Assembly (NCBI RefSeq): GCF_005930475.1
Contig: NZ_SJEW01000008.1
Span: 37,946-101,945, forward strand
Origin: Modestobacter altitudinis
Lineage (GTDB): Bacteria > Actinomycetota > Actinomycetes > Mycobacteriales > Geodermatophilaceae
Length of the DNA stretch: 64,000 bases
Reading direction: 5' to 3'
Shown here: in pieces, positions 40,462-49,000 of the stretch
Numbering within the stretch: position 1 is the stretch's first letter
Layout: each line of letters opens with the position of its first letter
The notes under the pieces: model-generated
What the model was told of the DNA's origin: nothing
The model's database searches: none
The model's input: only the letters and a program-made list of their open reading frames with translations
Made by a program: the position numbers and the translations under genes

Positions 40462-41096
40462 GACGGGCTCCCGGGGGTCGGTCCGAACCGGCGGTCGGAC
40501 TCGCTGGCCTGGGCCATGCGGCGCAGTCCGGCGAGCAGGGCGTCCCCGAGCACGGTGCCGACGACGACGGTCTGGGCCGCCGTCGCGGGGCCCGCGTCGA
40601 GGTTCTTCGTGATGCAGTCCAGGTCGGCGGCGGCGGCGACCTCCGCGGCCCGGACGTAGCCGGGCAGGGTGGCGGTGAGGTCCTCGCGGCCCAAGGCGCG
40701 GTAGCGGTCGAGCACGGCCGCGGCTGCCGGTAGGCCGGGGTTGTCGTCGCAGACCTCCCAGCCCTGCGCCCGGGTGGCGTCCTTCACCTGCTGCACCGAC
40801 TCCGCCGTCGGTGGGGCGGCCGAGCGGGGCAGCGACGCCTGCGCGATGCCCAGGGTGTCGCCGAACGGGTGGTCCGGGTCGTCGGCGGCGGCCAGCACGG
40901 CACGCGCGGCGGCGACGCTGAGCCCGCCCACCTCGATCAGCGACCGGATCAGCTGCAGGCGGGCCAGGTGGTCCTCGCCGTACTCGGTCTGGTTGTAGCC
41001 GGTGCGCTCACCGGCCGGTAGCAGGCCCTCGCGTGCGTACCACTTGATGGACGCCGCGCTCACGCCGCTACGGGTGGCGAGCTCGGAGATGCGCAT
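40458..41096 (-). CDS. MerR family transcriptional regulator
   Basis: A 212-residue MerR regulator. The winged helix is MRISELATRSGVSAASIKWY with AREGLLPAGERTGYNQTEYG. The dimerisation helix and a C-terminal effector domain of about 120 residues follow. The effector domain has one conserved-looking cysteine (EVCDDNPG) and another (LDCITKN), with no metal-site cluster. It is co-transcribed with the membrane protein gene. The promoter has the long spacer and central dyad that MerR proteins act on. Confidence 0.9.
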   Translation of the reverse strand: MRISELATRSGVSAASIKWYAREGLLPAGERTGYNQTEYGEDHLARLQLIRSLIEVGGLSVAAARAVLAAADDPDHPFGDTLGIAQASLPRSAAPPTAESVQQVKDATRAQGWEVCDDNPGLPAAAAVLDRYRALGREDLTATLPGYVRAAEVAAAADLDCITKNLDAGPATAAQTVVVGTVLGDALLAGLRRMAQASESDRRFGPTPGSPS

Positions 41097-41100
41097 GTTG

Positions 41101-41131
41101 ATAGCCTGACTATCGATAGTCGGCCTGTCAA
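41101..41131 (-). promoter_or_regulatory. MerR-type promoter with 19-base spacer and central dyad
   Basis: On the minus strand TTGACA (41126-41131) and GGCTAT (41101-41106) are 19 bases apart, longer than the normal 17. The perfect palindrome GACTATCGATAGTC (41108-41121) fills the spacer. Longer imperfect arms (TTGATAGCC and GGCCTGTCAA) extend it. This is the classic layout for activation by DNA twisting. Confidence 0.7.
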
Positions 41132-41142
41132 TAGCTCTCGAC

Positions 41143-41164
41143 CCACACCGGCGACATGGTGTGG
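41143..41164. other. Small hairpin, CCACACC/GGTGTGG
   Basis: Seven-base arms (41143-41149 and 41158-41164) with an eight-base loop lie upstream of the merR promoter. Nothing nearby needs a terminator, so the role is unclear. Confidence 0.35.
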
Positions 41165-41295
41165 TTGACGCGGACCGCTCGATGGTGGGTCGACCCTGTC
41201 CTGGTGCGGCCCTGCACTGGACAGGATCCTGCGACAGGGACGGCCATGTCGATCGTGCAGCGTCGCTGCCGGGGAGGCGGTAAGCAACCTGGTAG

Positions 41296-41478
41296 CGCCG
41301 GCGGTGTGATGCGGGTCGACGTCCCGGCTGGCCGGCTGCGCGCGTGGGTGCTGGTCGTCCTCGAGGGGTTTCTGGGCCGGCTCGCCGGATCGTTGTACTC
41401 CACCGCCGCGGGGGAGCGAGACATATCGCTGGACACCGGCCGGCGCCTGCTCGCTCCGCCCGGCTGGCCTCCCGCCCG
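41296..41478 (+). pseudogene. Decayed copy of the tetR C-terminus
   Basis: The segment encodes MRVDVPAGRLRAWVLVVLEG with FLGRLAGSLYSTAAGERDIS and LDTGRRLLAPPG. That matches the end of the TetR protein at 39000-39611 (VRVDVPAARLCAWVLVVLDG, FVGRLAGESGFTAAAEQDML). The DNA is also close, with a long shared stretch around GTCGACGTCCCGGCTG. The N-terminal DNA-binding part is absent and no start or ribosome site is present. This is a partial duplication about 1.9 kb from its parent. The rest of the 382-base gap (41097-41478) holds the merR promoter and a hairpin. Confidence 0.8.
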
Positions 41479-42732
41479 TCAGACCAGGACCGACTCCGTG
41501 TGGCGTTCCGGACGAGGTGCCGCAGGTGTCGACAGGGCGTGGGCGATGCCGACGGCGACGATGAAGGCAGCGGTGACCGCGGGGAGCGCCATGGCGGTGG
41601 TTGCGCCAAGCTGGTCGACGACGGCGCCGGTCAACGCGGAGGAGACCGCCTGGCCGACGACGACGGCGGACCCGAGCATCGTCATGGTGGTCGCCGAGCG
41701 GCCGGCCGGGCTGAGCTGGGCGGCGAGGCTGTACTGGCTGACCAAGGTGGGGCCGATGCCGCAGCCGAGCACCGCGAGCGCGACGACGATGGCCGGCTCG
41801 GAGCGGGCGCTGGCGTAGGCGATCGCGGCGGCGAGCATCAGCGAGCCGAAGACCAGCCAGCGGGCTGTGAGCGTGAACCGGGCCGGGAAGGCGGCCGAGC
41901 CGAGGGCGAGGGCGGCCGACCCGATGCCCATGACGCCGTAGAGCAGCCCGGCGCGGTCGCCGTTGCCGTCGGCGGCGAGGAAGCCGGTGAGCGAGGTGAG
42001 GGTGGCGCCGAAGAAGAAGCCGATGCCGAGGGTGCCGGCGACGACGGTGAGCAGCGGGAAGCTGGCGAGCTCCCGGGCGGGGGCCTGCTGGTGCTGGGCG
42101 TCCCGTGTGCCGGGATCGAGCCGGCCGGTGGGGTGCAGCGCGAAGCGGGTGACGAAGACCAGCGTCAACGCGGCGGCGCCGGCGATGGCCACCCACGGGG
42201 CGATGGCGGTGGCGAGGAGGCCGACGAGGAAGGGGCCGACGATGAAGACGGTCTCGTCGGCGGCCGACTCGTAGGCCATGGTCGAGCTGAGCACCTGCTC
42301 GCGGTCGGCCGGCCGGATCTTCCGCTTGATGATGGCGACCAGGCGGGTGCGGGACATCGGCGCGATCTGCGGCGCGGAGGCGCCGATCAGCACGGACATC
42401 GCGAGCAGGGCGAGGTCGGGGACGGCGCTGGCGACGACGAGGACGAAGGCGCCGAGGAGGGCGGCGTTGATCAGGCCGACCGGGACGAGGACCCGGCGCT
42501 GGCCGAGCCGGTCGGCGGCGGCACCGAGGAGCGGGCCGGCGAGGGCGGTGCCGAGGCCAGCGGCGGCGGAGTTGAGCCCGCCGAGGGTGACCGAGCCGCG
42601 CTCGGCGACGACAAGGGTGAGGACACCGACGGTCATCATCGCGAAGGGGAGTCGGGCGATGAAGGCGAGCGGGAAGTAGGACGGCCCGGCGTGCCGGATG
42701 AGCTCGTGGCTCGATGAGCGCGTGTGGAACAT
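41479..42732 (-). CDS. Major facilitator superfamily transporter
   Basis: A 417-residue MFS protein with about 12 hydrophobic segments. The loop between segments 2 and 3 (GAAADRLGQRRVLVPVGLIN) is a typical motif A. LIGASAPQIAPMSRTRLVAI and SPAGRSATTMTMLGSAVVVG are other landmarks. It resembles drug-efflux proton antiporters, though the substrate is unknown. The ATG (MFHTRSSSHE) is preferred; an open frame of 113 codons upstream has low coding quality. The AGAGG ribosome site is close to the start. The 167-base gap before it holds no gene that I can see. Confidence 0.85.
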   Translation of the reverse strand: MFHTRSSSHELIRHAGPSYFPLAFIARLPFAMMTVGVLTLVVAERGSVTLGGLNSAAAGLGTALAGPLLGAAADRLGQRRVLVPVGLINAALLGAFVLVVASAVPDLALLAMSVLIGASAPQIAPMSRTRLVAIIKRKIRPADREQVLSSTMAYESAADETVFIVGPFLVGLLATAIAPWVAIAGAAALTLVFVTRFALHPTGRLDPGTRDAQHQQAPARELASFPLLTVVAGTLGIGFFFGATLTSLTGFLAADGNGDRAGLLYGVMGIGSAALALGSAAFPARFTLTARWLVFGSLMLAAAIAYASARSEPAIVVALAVLGCGIGPTLVSQYSLAAQLSPAGRSATTMTMLGSAVVVGQAVSSALTGAVVDQLGATTAMALPAVTAAFIVAVGIAHALSTPAAPRPERHTESVLV

Positions 42733-42899
42733 GACCTCTGCTGGCGGATCAGGCGTGCCGCCTTGCTTCCTCAGCAGGTAGTTGCACACGGACTGGTTCA
42801 GGACGTGATCCCACCGTAACCGATCTGCTTTGGGCCGGCCCGGACGCGCACCGAGGAGTGAACCGGCCGCTTGCGTGCGGTCAGCCGTTAGACGGAGGG

Positions 42900-43697
42900 C
42901 TACCCGTTCGAGCGCAGCGGCGCTCCGGACGACGGTTGCGGCTTCCCGACCCGTCGTGCAGGACGAGCGCGCTCGTACTCGGTGCGCTGCTCGCGGTAGG
43001 CCAGCAGCTCGTCCGCCGCACGCCGGGCGGTGTCGAGGTCGAGCGATGCGCCCGCAGCTCCCTCCACCCACGTCGCCGGATCGGTGAAGCCGGTGATGGT
43101 CACGTCGTCGTGCTGGACGACGGGAGGCATGAAGGGCGCACCAAGACCGGTGAACAGGAGGACGGGCCGCACCGGCAGGTCGACGCCCCGGCTACGAAGC
43201 AGCCGCTGCACCCGCTGGGCGCCGTCCCGGGTCTGCGCCACCTTGCCGGCGAGGTCGGGGACCTGGGCGAAGTCCTGCCGCCGGGAGAAGGAGCTCTTGA
43301 CCTCGACCGCCAGGCAGCCGTGCGGCGTCAGGACGACGTGGTCGACGTTCACGTGCTCGAACGAGACATCACTGATGACGCCGTAGACGCCAGGGACCCG
43401 GCGGAGGTCCGTGCCGACGCTGCGCTCCACCAGCCGGCCGAGGCGGGGATGAAAGCTCCCGTCGACCACGGACATGAAGACGACGGACGAGACGGCGGTG
43501 GCGCCGAGGTATAAGCCGAGCACGAGACCCAGGAGCACGGGGGACTGGTGCATCGTCAGGCTCATCCCGAAGGCGGAGGCAGCCAGCGCCACCAGGACGA
43601 CGGTGAGGTCCTTCCAGCGGCTGCGCAGCAGAGCCCTCCGCCGCGTCCGCAGGTCGTTGTCCAGCCAGGAGACGCGCTCGTGACGGCGACGGTCCAC
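42900..43697 (-). CDS. Membrane-anchored NERD (nuclease-related) domain protein
   Basis: A 265-residue protein with two N-terminal membrane segments (LTVVLVALAASAFGMSLTM and VLLGLVLGLYLGATAVSSVV) followed by a NERD domain. The domain reads VERSVGTDLRRVPGVYGVIS, then VNVDHVVLTPHGCLAVEVKS. The Asp in NVDHVV and Glu-Val-Lys in AVEVKS are the expected PD-(D/E)xK-like residues. NERD proteins are suspected nucleases linked to stress and mobile DNA. The start is placed at the GTG 43697 because codons upstream of it have low GC at third positions. It lies at the left edge of the defence region. Confidence 0.75.
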   Translation of the reverse strand: MDRRRHERVSWLDNDLRTRRRALLRSRWKDLTVVLVALAASAFGMSLTMHQSPVLLGLVLGLYLGATAVSSVVFMSVVDGSFHPRLGRLVERSVGTDLRRVPGVYGVISDVSFEHVNVDHVVLTPHGCLAVEVKSSFSRRQDFAQVPDLAGKVAQTRDGAQRVQRLLRSRGVDLPVRPVLLFTGLGAPFMPPVVQHDDVTITGFTDPATWVEGAAGASLDLDTARRAADELLAYREQRTEYERARPARRVGKPQPSSGAPLRSNG

Positions 43698-43976
43698 CGG
43701 TAGCCGGAGAGCACCGTAGCGACGTCGATCCCAAAGAGAGCCCACGCTGTCTCTTCGGTCATGTGCCCAGGGAGCCGGACTTGCGGACCGCAAGCCTTCA
43801 CCCGACGGAGTGTCTCCGACGGCGGTTGAGAACGTTACCCGGCTGGTGCTACTTGACCGGGGAAAATTTCTAGGCCAAAGGCGCCTACGTTGACCGGCCA
43901 ATCAACGTTGCCGTTGTTTGCTCGCTGGCTGGGAACGTTGAACGCGAATGTTTGATCGCAAAACCGCAGCTGGCGG
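43698..43976. other. AT-richer gap between the NERD and UvrD genes
   Basis: No gene is seen. The gap is clearly richer in A and T than its surroundings. It contains AACGTT at three places and a perfect 15-base palindrome, CTTGCGG-A-CCGCAAG (43780-43794). These could include the NERD promoter or the scar of an insertion. No integrase or tRNA is present. Confidence 0.45.
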
Positions 43977-46070
43977 TTAAGCGATCTTTGTAGCCGGCAA
44001 GAACGGGCTGGGATCGCCGGCCCAAGTCACCACCAGCTCGTCGCGGGCGCGGCTGCATGCGACGTAGAGAAGCGATCGCTCCCTGTCGATGGCTGCAGGC
44101 TGCTCCGCCGGCGCAGTGTGGTCCAGCACATATCGCAGAGGAATGACAGAGGCTGCGGCGCCGAAGACCACGACCCGCGAGAACTCCATCCCCTTGGCCC
44201 GGTGCATCGTCGTCACTACGACCGCGTCACGCGTCGACCGCGCATTGGCCGCAAGGACCTCGACGGGCGAACCAACCGCTTGCAGAGCTGCTCGTGCACG
44301 CTCCTGGTCGGCCTGGCGCCGGACCAGCACTCCGACAGCACGCGGGTCCTCGCCATCAGTCAGCCATCCCGACACGACCTTCGCGAGGTGGTCGTTCTCG
44401 GCTGCGGTGGTGGCGAGCCCGACTTGCTTTGGTTCCACGGTGCCGCTGAATGCGGCACGGTAACCGGCAACGGTCTCCTGGTCTCCCTCGGAGTCGACGA
44501 TGTCAGCCCCGGCGATGACCCCGAGGGCGAACCTGAGGTTTTGCCGGGACGACCGGTAGTTCAGCGTCAGCCGCCGTGAACGCCCGCGGGTCTCGATGCC
44601 GAAGCGGCTGAGCACCAACTTTTCGCCGTAGATCCGCTGGTGGGCGTCTTCACAGATGAACATGTCGTTCGGCCCGGGCGCCACGAGGGCACGCAGGAAT
44701 CGCCAGTGTCCGGCATGCAGATCTTGACCCTCATCGACGACGACGTGATCGTAGGAGGGCGAGGCGATGGTCGCTGCTCGGGCCGCAAGCAGCTCGTAGG
44801 TGGTGAGCTGTTCGGTGTCCAGCGCGCGCCGGAACTCCTCGACAACCCGCCACACCGCCGTTCGCTGCAGGCGGTTGAGCCGCACCGACCGCCCGGGCCG
44901 CTTGGCCACCAGGTAGTTGTTCCGGGTCAGCTCTGGCATACCGAGCAGGACGGTGCGCAGCTCCGCGTCCAGGAAGGTCGGGGTGAGCGACCGGACGAGG
45001 TCGGCCGGAACGTCGGCGGAGGCGACCGCGTCGATCCACATCCGCTCGGTAGTCCGGCTGTCGGCGAACCGCGGTACGGCCTTGTCGTGCGCCCGAACAG
45101 CGGCGTTGACGGCCTGGTCGACACCCTGGACGTCGATGTGCCCGAGCTCCTCGATCGACGCCAGCCGTCGCAGCTGTTCGCTCAGGGAGTCAGCCAGCGT
45201 GCGGTTGAAGGTGCACAGCAGTACGCGACCACCGCCGCGTGCCAGGTGGGCGGCGCGGTGCAGGGCGACCACCGTCTTCCCAGTGCCTGCCCCACCGGCG
45301 AGCCGGAATGGGCCGTTGTAGACCGGCCTGTCCACGATGGCTCGCTGTTGCGGGTGGAGGAAGGTCCGCCACTCGTCGAAGTCGCCCTCGATCATCCGGC
45401 GCAGTTCGTCGTCGCCTTCGATGCGCACGAACTCCATCCGGGTGACGGCGCGCTCCAGGGCCTTATCCGGGTCGTCGTCCGTCGCTGGGTCGTTGACTCC
45501 GTAGTCACCGCGGACGTCGTCCAAGCTCTTGCCGGTAGCCAAGTCGAGGAGGGCCTGCTGCTGCCACTCGGGAATGTGGGCGACTAGCCCGAGCAGGTCG
45601 TCCTCTGAGGCCACCCGGATGGCCTCAGTCGCGATATCGCGCAGGATGCCGACGCGCACGAGCTCGTCGACGGTGAATGGCAGGATGGGTGGCGCCTCCA
45701 CCGGCCGTGGTCGTTCGCGAGACGTCTCAACGGCTCTTTGGATCGCCGCTTCCGCGATCAACTCCATCGCGCCGTTGGCCGGGTTGACCTCCAACCGCGT
45801 CGTCTGCGCGTAGGCGTACGCCTCGTCGTGCGGCTTGATCGCTGCCATCACGAGCATGCCGCCATCGAGGACGAACAGCACCGCGCGGTTGCTCTGGTCG
45901 ACACGGGCCGTTCGGACCCGCCTGTCGATCACGTTCTTCGGGATCTTGAGATCCAGCCCGTTGCTGTCCGGGTCTGCGTTCAGCTTCATCATGAAGTCCC
46001 ACGCTCGGGCCTTCATCGAGCCGTCGACACGCAGGTCCTTCTCGTACTGCTTGGCGATGACGACGGTCAC
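43977..46070 (-). CDS. UvrD/Rep-type superfamily 1 helicase with N-terminal toxin-like domain
   Basis: A 697-residue protein. The helicase core has Walker A in LAGGAGTGKTVVALHRA (about 258), VVVDEGQDLH (motif II), EDAHQRIYG (motif III), RRLTLNYRSSRQ (IV), VVVTTMHRAKGMEF (V) and LLYVACSRARDELVV (VI). The first 110 residues are outside the core. RTARVDQSNRAVLFVLDGGM followed by HDEAYAYAQ resembles the sheet of RelE/ParE-like proteins; this is a tentative fold guess. Its GTG overlaps the giant helicase's stop (GTGA), so the two are translated together. UvrD-like enzymes unwind DNA from 3' to 5', so it probably works on invading or damaged DNA. Confidence 0.87.
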   Translation of the reverse strand: MTVVIAKQYEKDLRVDGSMKARAWDFMMKLNADPDSNGLDLKIPKNVIDRRVRTARVDQSNRAVLFVLDGGMLVMAAIKPHDEAYAYAQTTRLEVNPANGAMELIAEAAIQRAVETSRERPRPVEAPPILPFTVDELVRVGILRDIATEAIRVASEDDLLGLVAHIPEWQQQALLDLATGKSLDDVRGDYGVNDPATDDDPDKALERAVTRMEFVRIEGDDELRRMIEGDFDEWRTFLHPQQRAIVDRPVYNGPFRLAGGAGTGKTVVALHRAAHLARGGGRVLLCTFNRTLADSLSEQLRRLASIEELGHIDVQGVDQAVNAAVRAHDKAVPRFADSRTTERMWIDAVASADVPADLVRSLTPTFLDAELRTVLLGMPELTRNNYLVAKRPGRSVRLNRLQRTAVWRVVEEFRRALDTEQLTTYELLAARAATIASPSYDHVVVDEGQDLHAGHWRFLRALVAPGPNDMFICEDAHQRIYGEKLVLSRFGIETRGRSRRLTLNYRSSRQNLRFALGVIAGADIVDSEGDQETVAGYRAAFSGTVEPKQVGLATTAAENDHLAKVVSGWLTDGEDPRAVGVLVRRQADQERARAALQAVGSPVEVLAANARSTRDAVVVTTMHRAKGMEFSRVVVFGAAASVIPLRYVLDHTAPAEQPAAIDRERSLLYVACSRARDELVVTWAGDPSPFLPATKIA

Positions 46071-49000
46071 GAGCTGCTCTCCTCCAGGCCGAGCGCGCTG
46101 GCGAGCACGGTACGGATGTCGTCCGCACCAGCCCGGAGGACGGTCCACGAGTGAGCCGCCAACCAGGTGTCCCGGTCCGGGTCTGGCTCGAACACGACGA
46201 CGACGTGCCGGTCTGGCCAGGCGAGGTCGAGCAGGTGCTCGCCATCCGCAACCTCGAGACCGGCCTCCGGCAGTGGGTAGCCGGCAGAGGCGAGGCCGCG
46301 GACGATGTCCGCTTCTGGCTCGCCGAACGTCGTGGCGATCTCCTCCCATGCCGGGTCGGCCACCGGGCTCGGCGGCGAACCGGTGATCGACAGGCCAGCC
46401 AGGCTGGCCATGTGAGCGTGCCCCGGAGGCAGCAGCTGCAGGACGTTCCCGAGGGCCAGCCAGTCACGCCACGCGGCAATATGGATTTCGGTGCCGACTT
46501 CGCCGTCCCGGTCGTCGACAGCCAGCACCACTCGGACGTCGTTCATGCCCCGCACGTCGATCGCGAGGGTCGCGCCACCGGGCGTGCGATCGGTGAGGAG
46601 CTCTGACTTGCCGGGGAGGGCATCGGGTGCCTGCCCGAGTACGTCTGCCTCGGCCAGCGTCTCGAGCTGATCAGGAGCCCCCAGCACCGGGGGAGCCGGC
46701 ACCCCCGCAGCAAAGGCAAGGGCAAGCGCCTGCGTAGAGCGCTGCCAGCGGTCGGTGTCGGGTCGCAGCAGGAGACGGGTCAGGGTGGTGAGCGGATCGC
46801 CGAGGAGCTGGGTGACCGGCACGTCTCCCGGCCCGCAGAGCTGCGCGCCGAAATGCTCGGCCGTCGCCGCCACGGCGGTGGTCCAGGCGGCTGGCCCGGC
46901 TGTTGAGCTTGCTTCGAAGGCATCGAGGTCGGCGTGCGTGAGCGACCAGACCACGACACCCTGCTGGCGAAGCGCATGCCGCTTGACCGCGTCATCGGCG
47001 ACCCGGTTGCAGTCGGTGTGGGCGTGATAGCGCACGCCGTCGCAGAAGACCGCGATGCGGGCCATGTCCGGGTCGTCGGTGGTCAGCTCGAAGTCCGGCC
47101 GCACGAAGCTGTGGTTGACCTGGGGAGTCAACTTCCACCGGAGGCCAGCCAGGGCCTGCGGGAAGGTGATGTCCGCGCGATCGCCAAAGCTCGTCGCGTG
47201 TCGGCTGACGGCGGCACCACGCTTCTTGGCCCAGCCGAGCAGTAGTTCCCGGAAGCGACGTTCGATCGGGGTGTCGTGGGCGGTGACCTTGATGTCGACG
47301 AGTGACTCGATCTTCCGCGGGATCCAGTCGCGGAGGATATCGACGAGTAGTTCCTCGGCGCGGTCACGCCGGGCGAGCGCCGCCTGGTACGGCGGTACGT
47401 GGGGGAGTAGGCAGCGATGGCAGGCCGTCACCGGGTCGTCCTTGCACGGGCAGTGCGCGATGACGTCCAACGCCGCCTGCAGCAGCCGCTGCACCTCCTC
47501 CGGGTCACCGAACCGAGCCAGGTAGCCAGTACCGCCGGGCACCCGGTCGTGCAACACCATCGCCCAGCGATCCACCGAGCCAGGAGAAGGGTCTGCAGCC
47601 ACGACGACGTCGAGGTGGTCGGGATCGCCGCCGAGCACGGCGCGCAGGCCGACCAGCAGAGCCGCCCGGAACGAGGTCAACAGCGTCGGATCGACCAGCA
47701 CGACCGGAGGCACCAGCAACCGCACTGCCTGGGTGCGCAGGTGGTGCGTCAGCACCACGCTGGTCCACTGATCGGCGCTCGGCGTCCGGCGTTGGGGGCA
47801 CCAGCCCCGGTGTCGGGTATCAGCGAGGGTGTTAACGCCGCGCTGCGCCGTCCACACGACTCCGCACTTCGTGCAGGCCTCGAACCGGGCCGCCTGGTAG
47901 TCCTCGCCGGCGATCCGGACGGCCGCCCCATTGCGCTCGGCGGGCCCCAGGTTGAGCCAGCGAATGTCGGCCCGGCGGAGGAACTCGGCGCCAAACTGGA
48001 AGGTCTCCAACCCCCAGGCGACAGCTATGTCCGCAGGGTCGGCGTCCACAGTGGCGACCAGGTCGAAGGCCGTGCGGCGCCGGTCGTCCCGGTCCTCATC
48101 GCGCATCGCCAGTTCACGTGACGCGTACGCCGACGCCTTGCGGAAGGGCAGCGTCCGGATGATCTGGCCGGTGTCAGCGGCGGCCGGGTCGGCGCAGCGC
48201 GGGCACGCGGCGATGCTGACCGAGGCCGGCGCGGACCAGCCGCACGATGGGCAGAACCGGCGTAGCTCGTGCGCCGGGTTCTTGCTGCTGCCGAGGTCCA
48301 GGCCGTCGACCTCGATGGCCATGCCCCGCACGTAGAAGGTGGCGCCAGGAGCGAGTTCGGCCAGTGCAGTGCGGCTCCCGCGCACGTAGGTGTCCTCGCT
48401 GGACTGGGGGTCGCCGGTCTCCTCATCGGTCCACCACAGGCCGACGTCGAGCTGGGTGCTGTCGTCGAGTAGCGCGTAGTTGGGTAGCAGGCCCTGCGAC
48501 TCCAGGGCGTCGATCCAGTACTGCATCCGCCGGGCCGACTGGGCTGAGCGAACCGCGGAGAGCTCCCCGCGCAGCCGCTTGAGGTCGCGTTCCTGGGCGT
48601 CGTCCTTCGACGGCGCCGCGTCCAGCGCGTCGTGCTCGACCTGCAAGGCGCGCTTGCGGGAGTCCAATTCGGCGAGCTCTTCTTGCCAGGCGTGGGCCGC
48701 TTCTTCGACAGCCCGTTCCAGGCCTGGGACGTCGCCGTCATCGACGGCGCCCACCCACCGGCGGAGCTCCTCGGCGGTCTCCTTGGTAACGCCGGACCCG
48801 AAGCCGGCGAGGAACTCGGTGACGTACTCATCGGCGTGCGCGCGGGCGTCGAGCAGGATGCGCCCGAGGTAAGACGCCGGGCCGAGGCCAGCGGCGAAGA
48901 CGTCGTGGGCGCGGTGCGGTGGCTGCGGATTCTCAGCGCGAGCCTGCCGGTCGATGAGCGAGGCCAGGTACTGCCGGCGCAGGATCTCGACGGCATCCAG

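Noticed and set aside
42733..42899. N-terminal extension of the MFS gene (frame containing NQSVCNYLLRKQGG)
   Set aside because: Codon third positions lose GC bias and the MFS family begins after the ATG at 42732. I could not assign the segment to any gene or tRNA.
42733..43976. Integrase, tRNA or attachment site at the island's left edge
   Set aside because: None can be seen; the only hint of mobility is the IS3 end at the far right.
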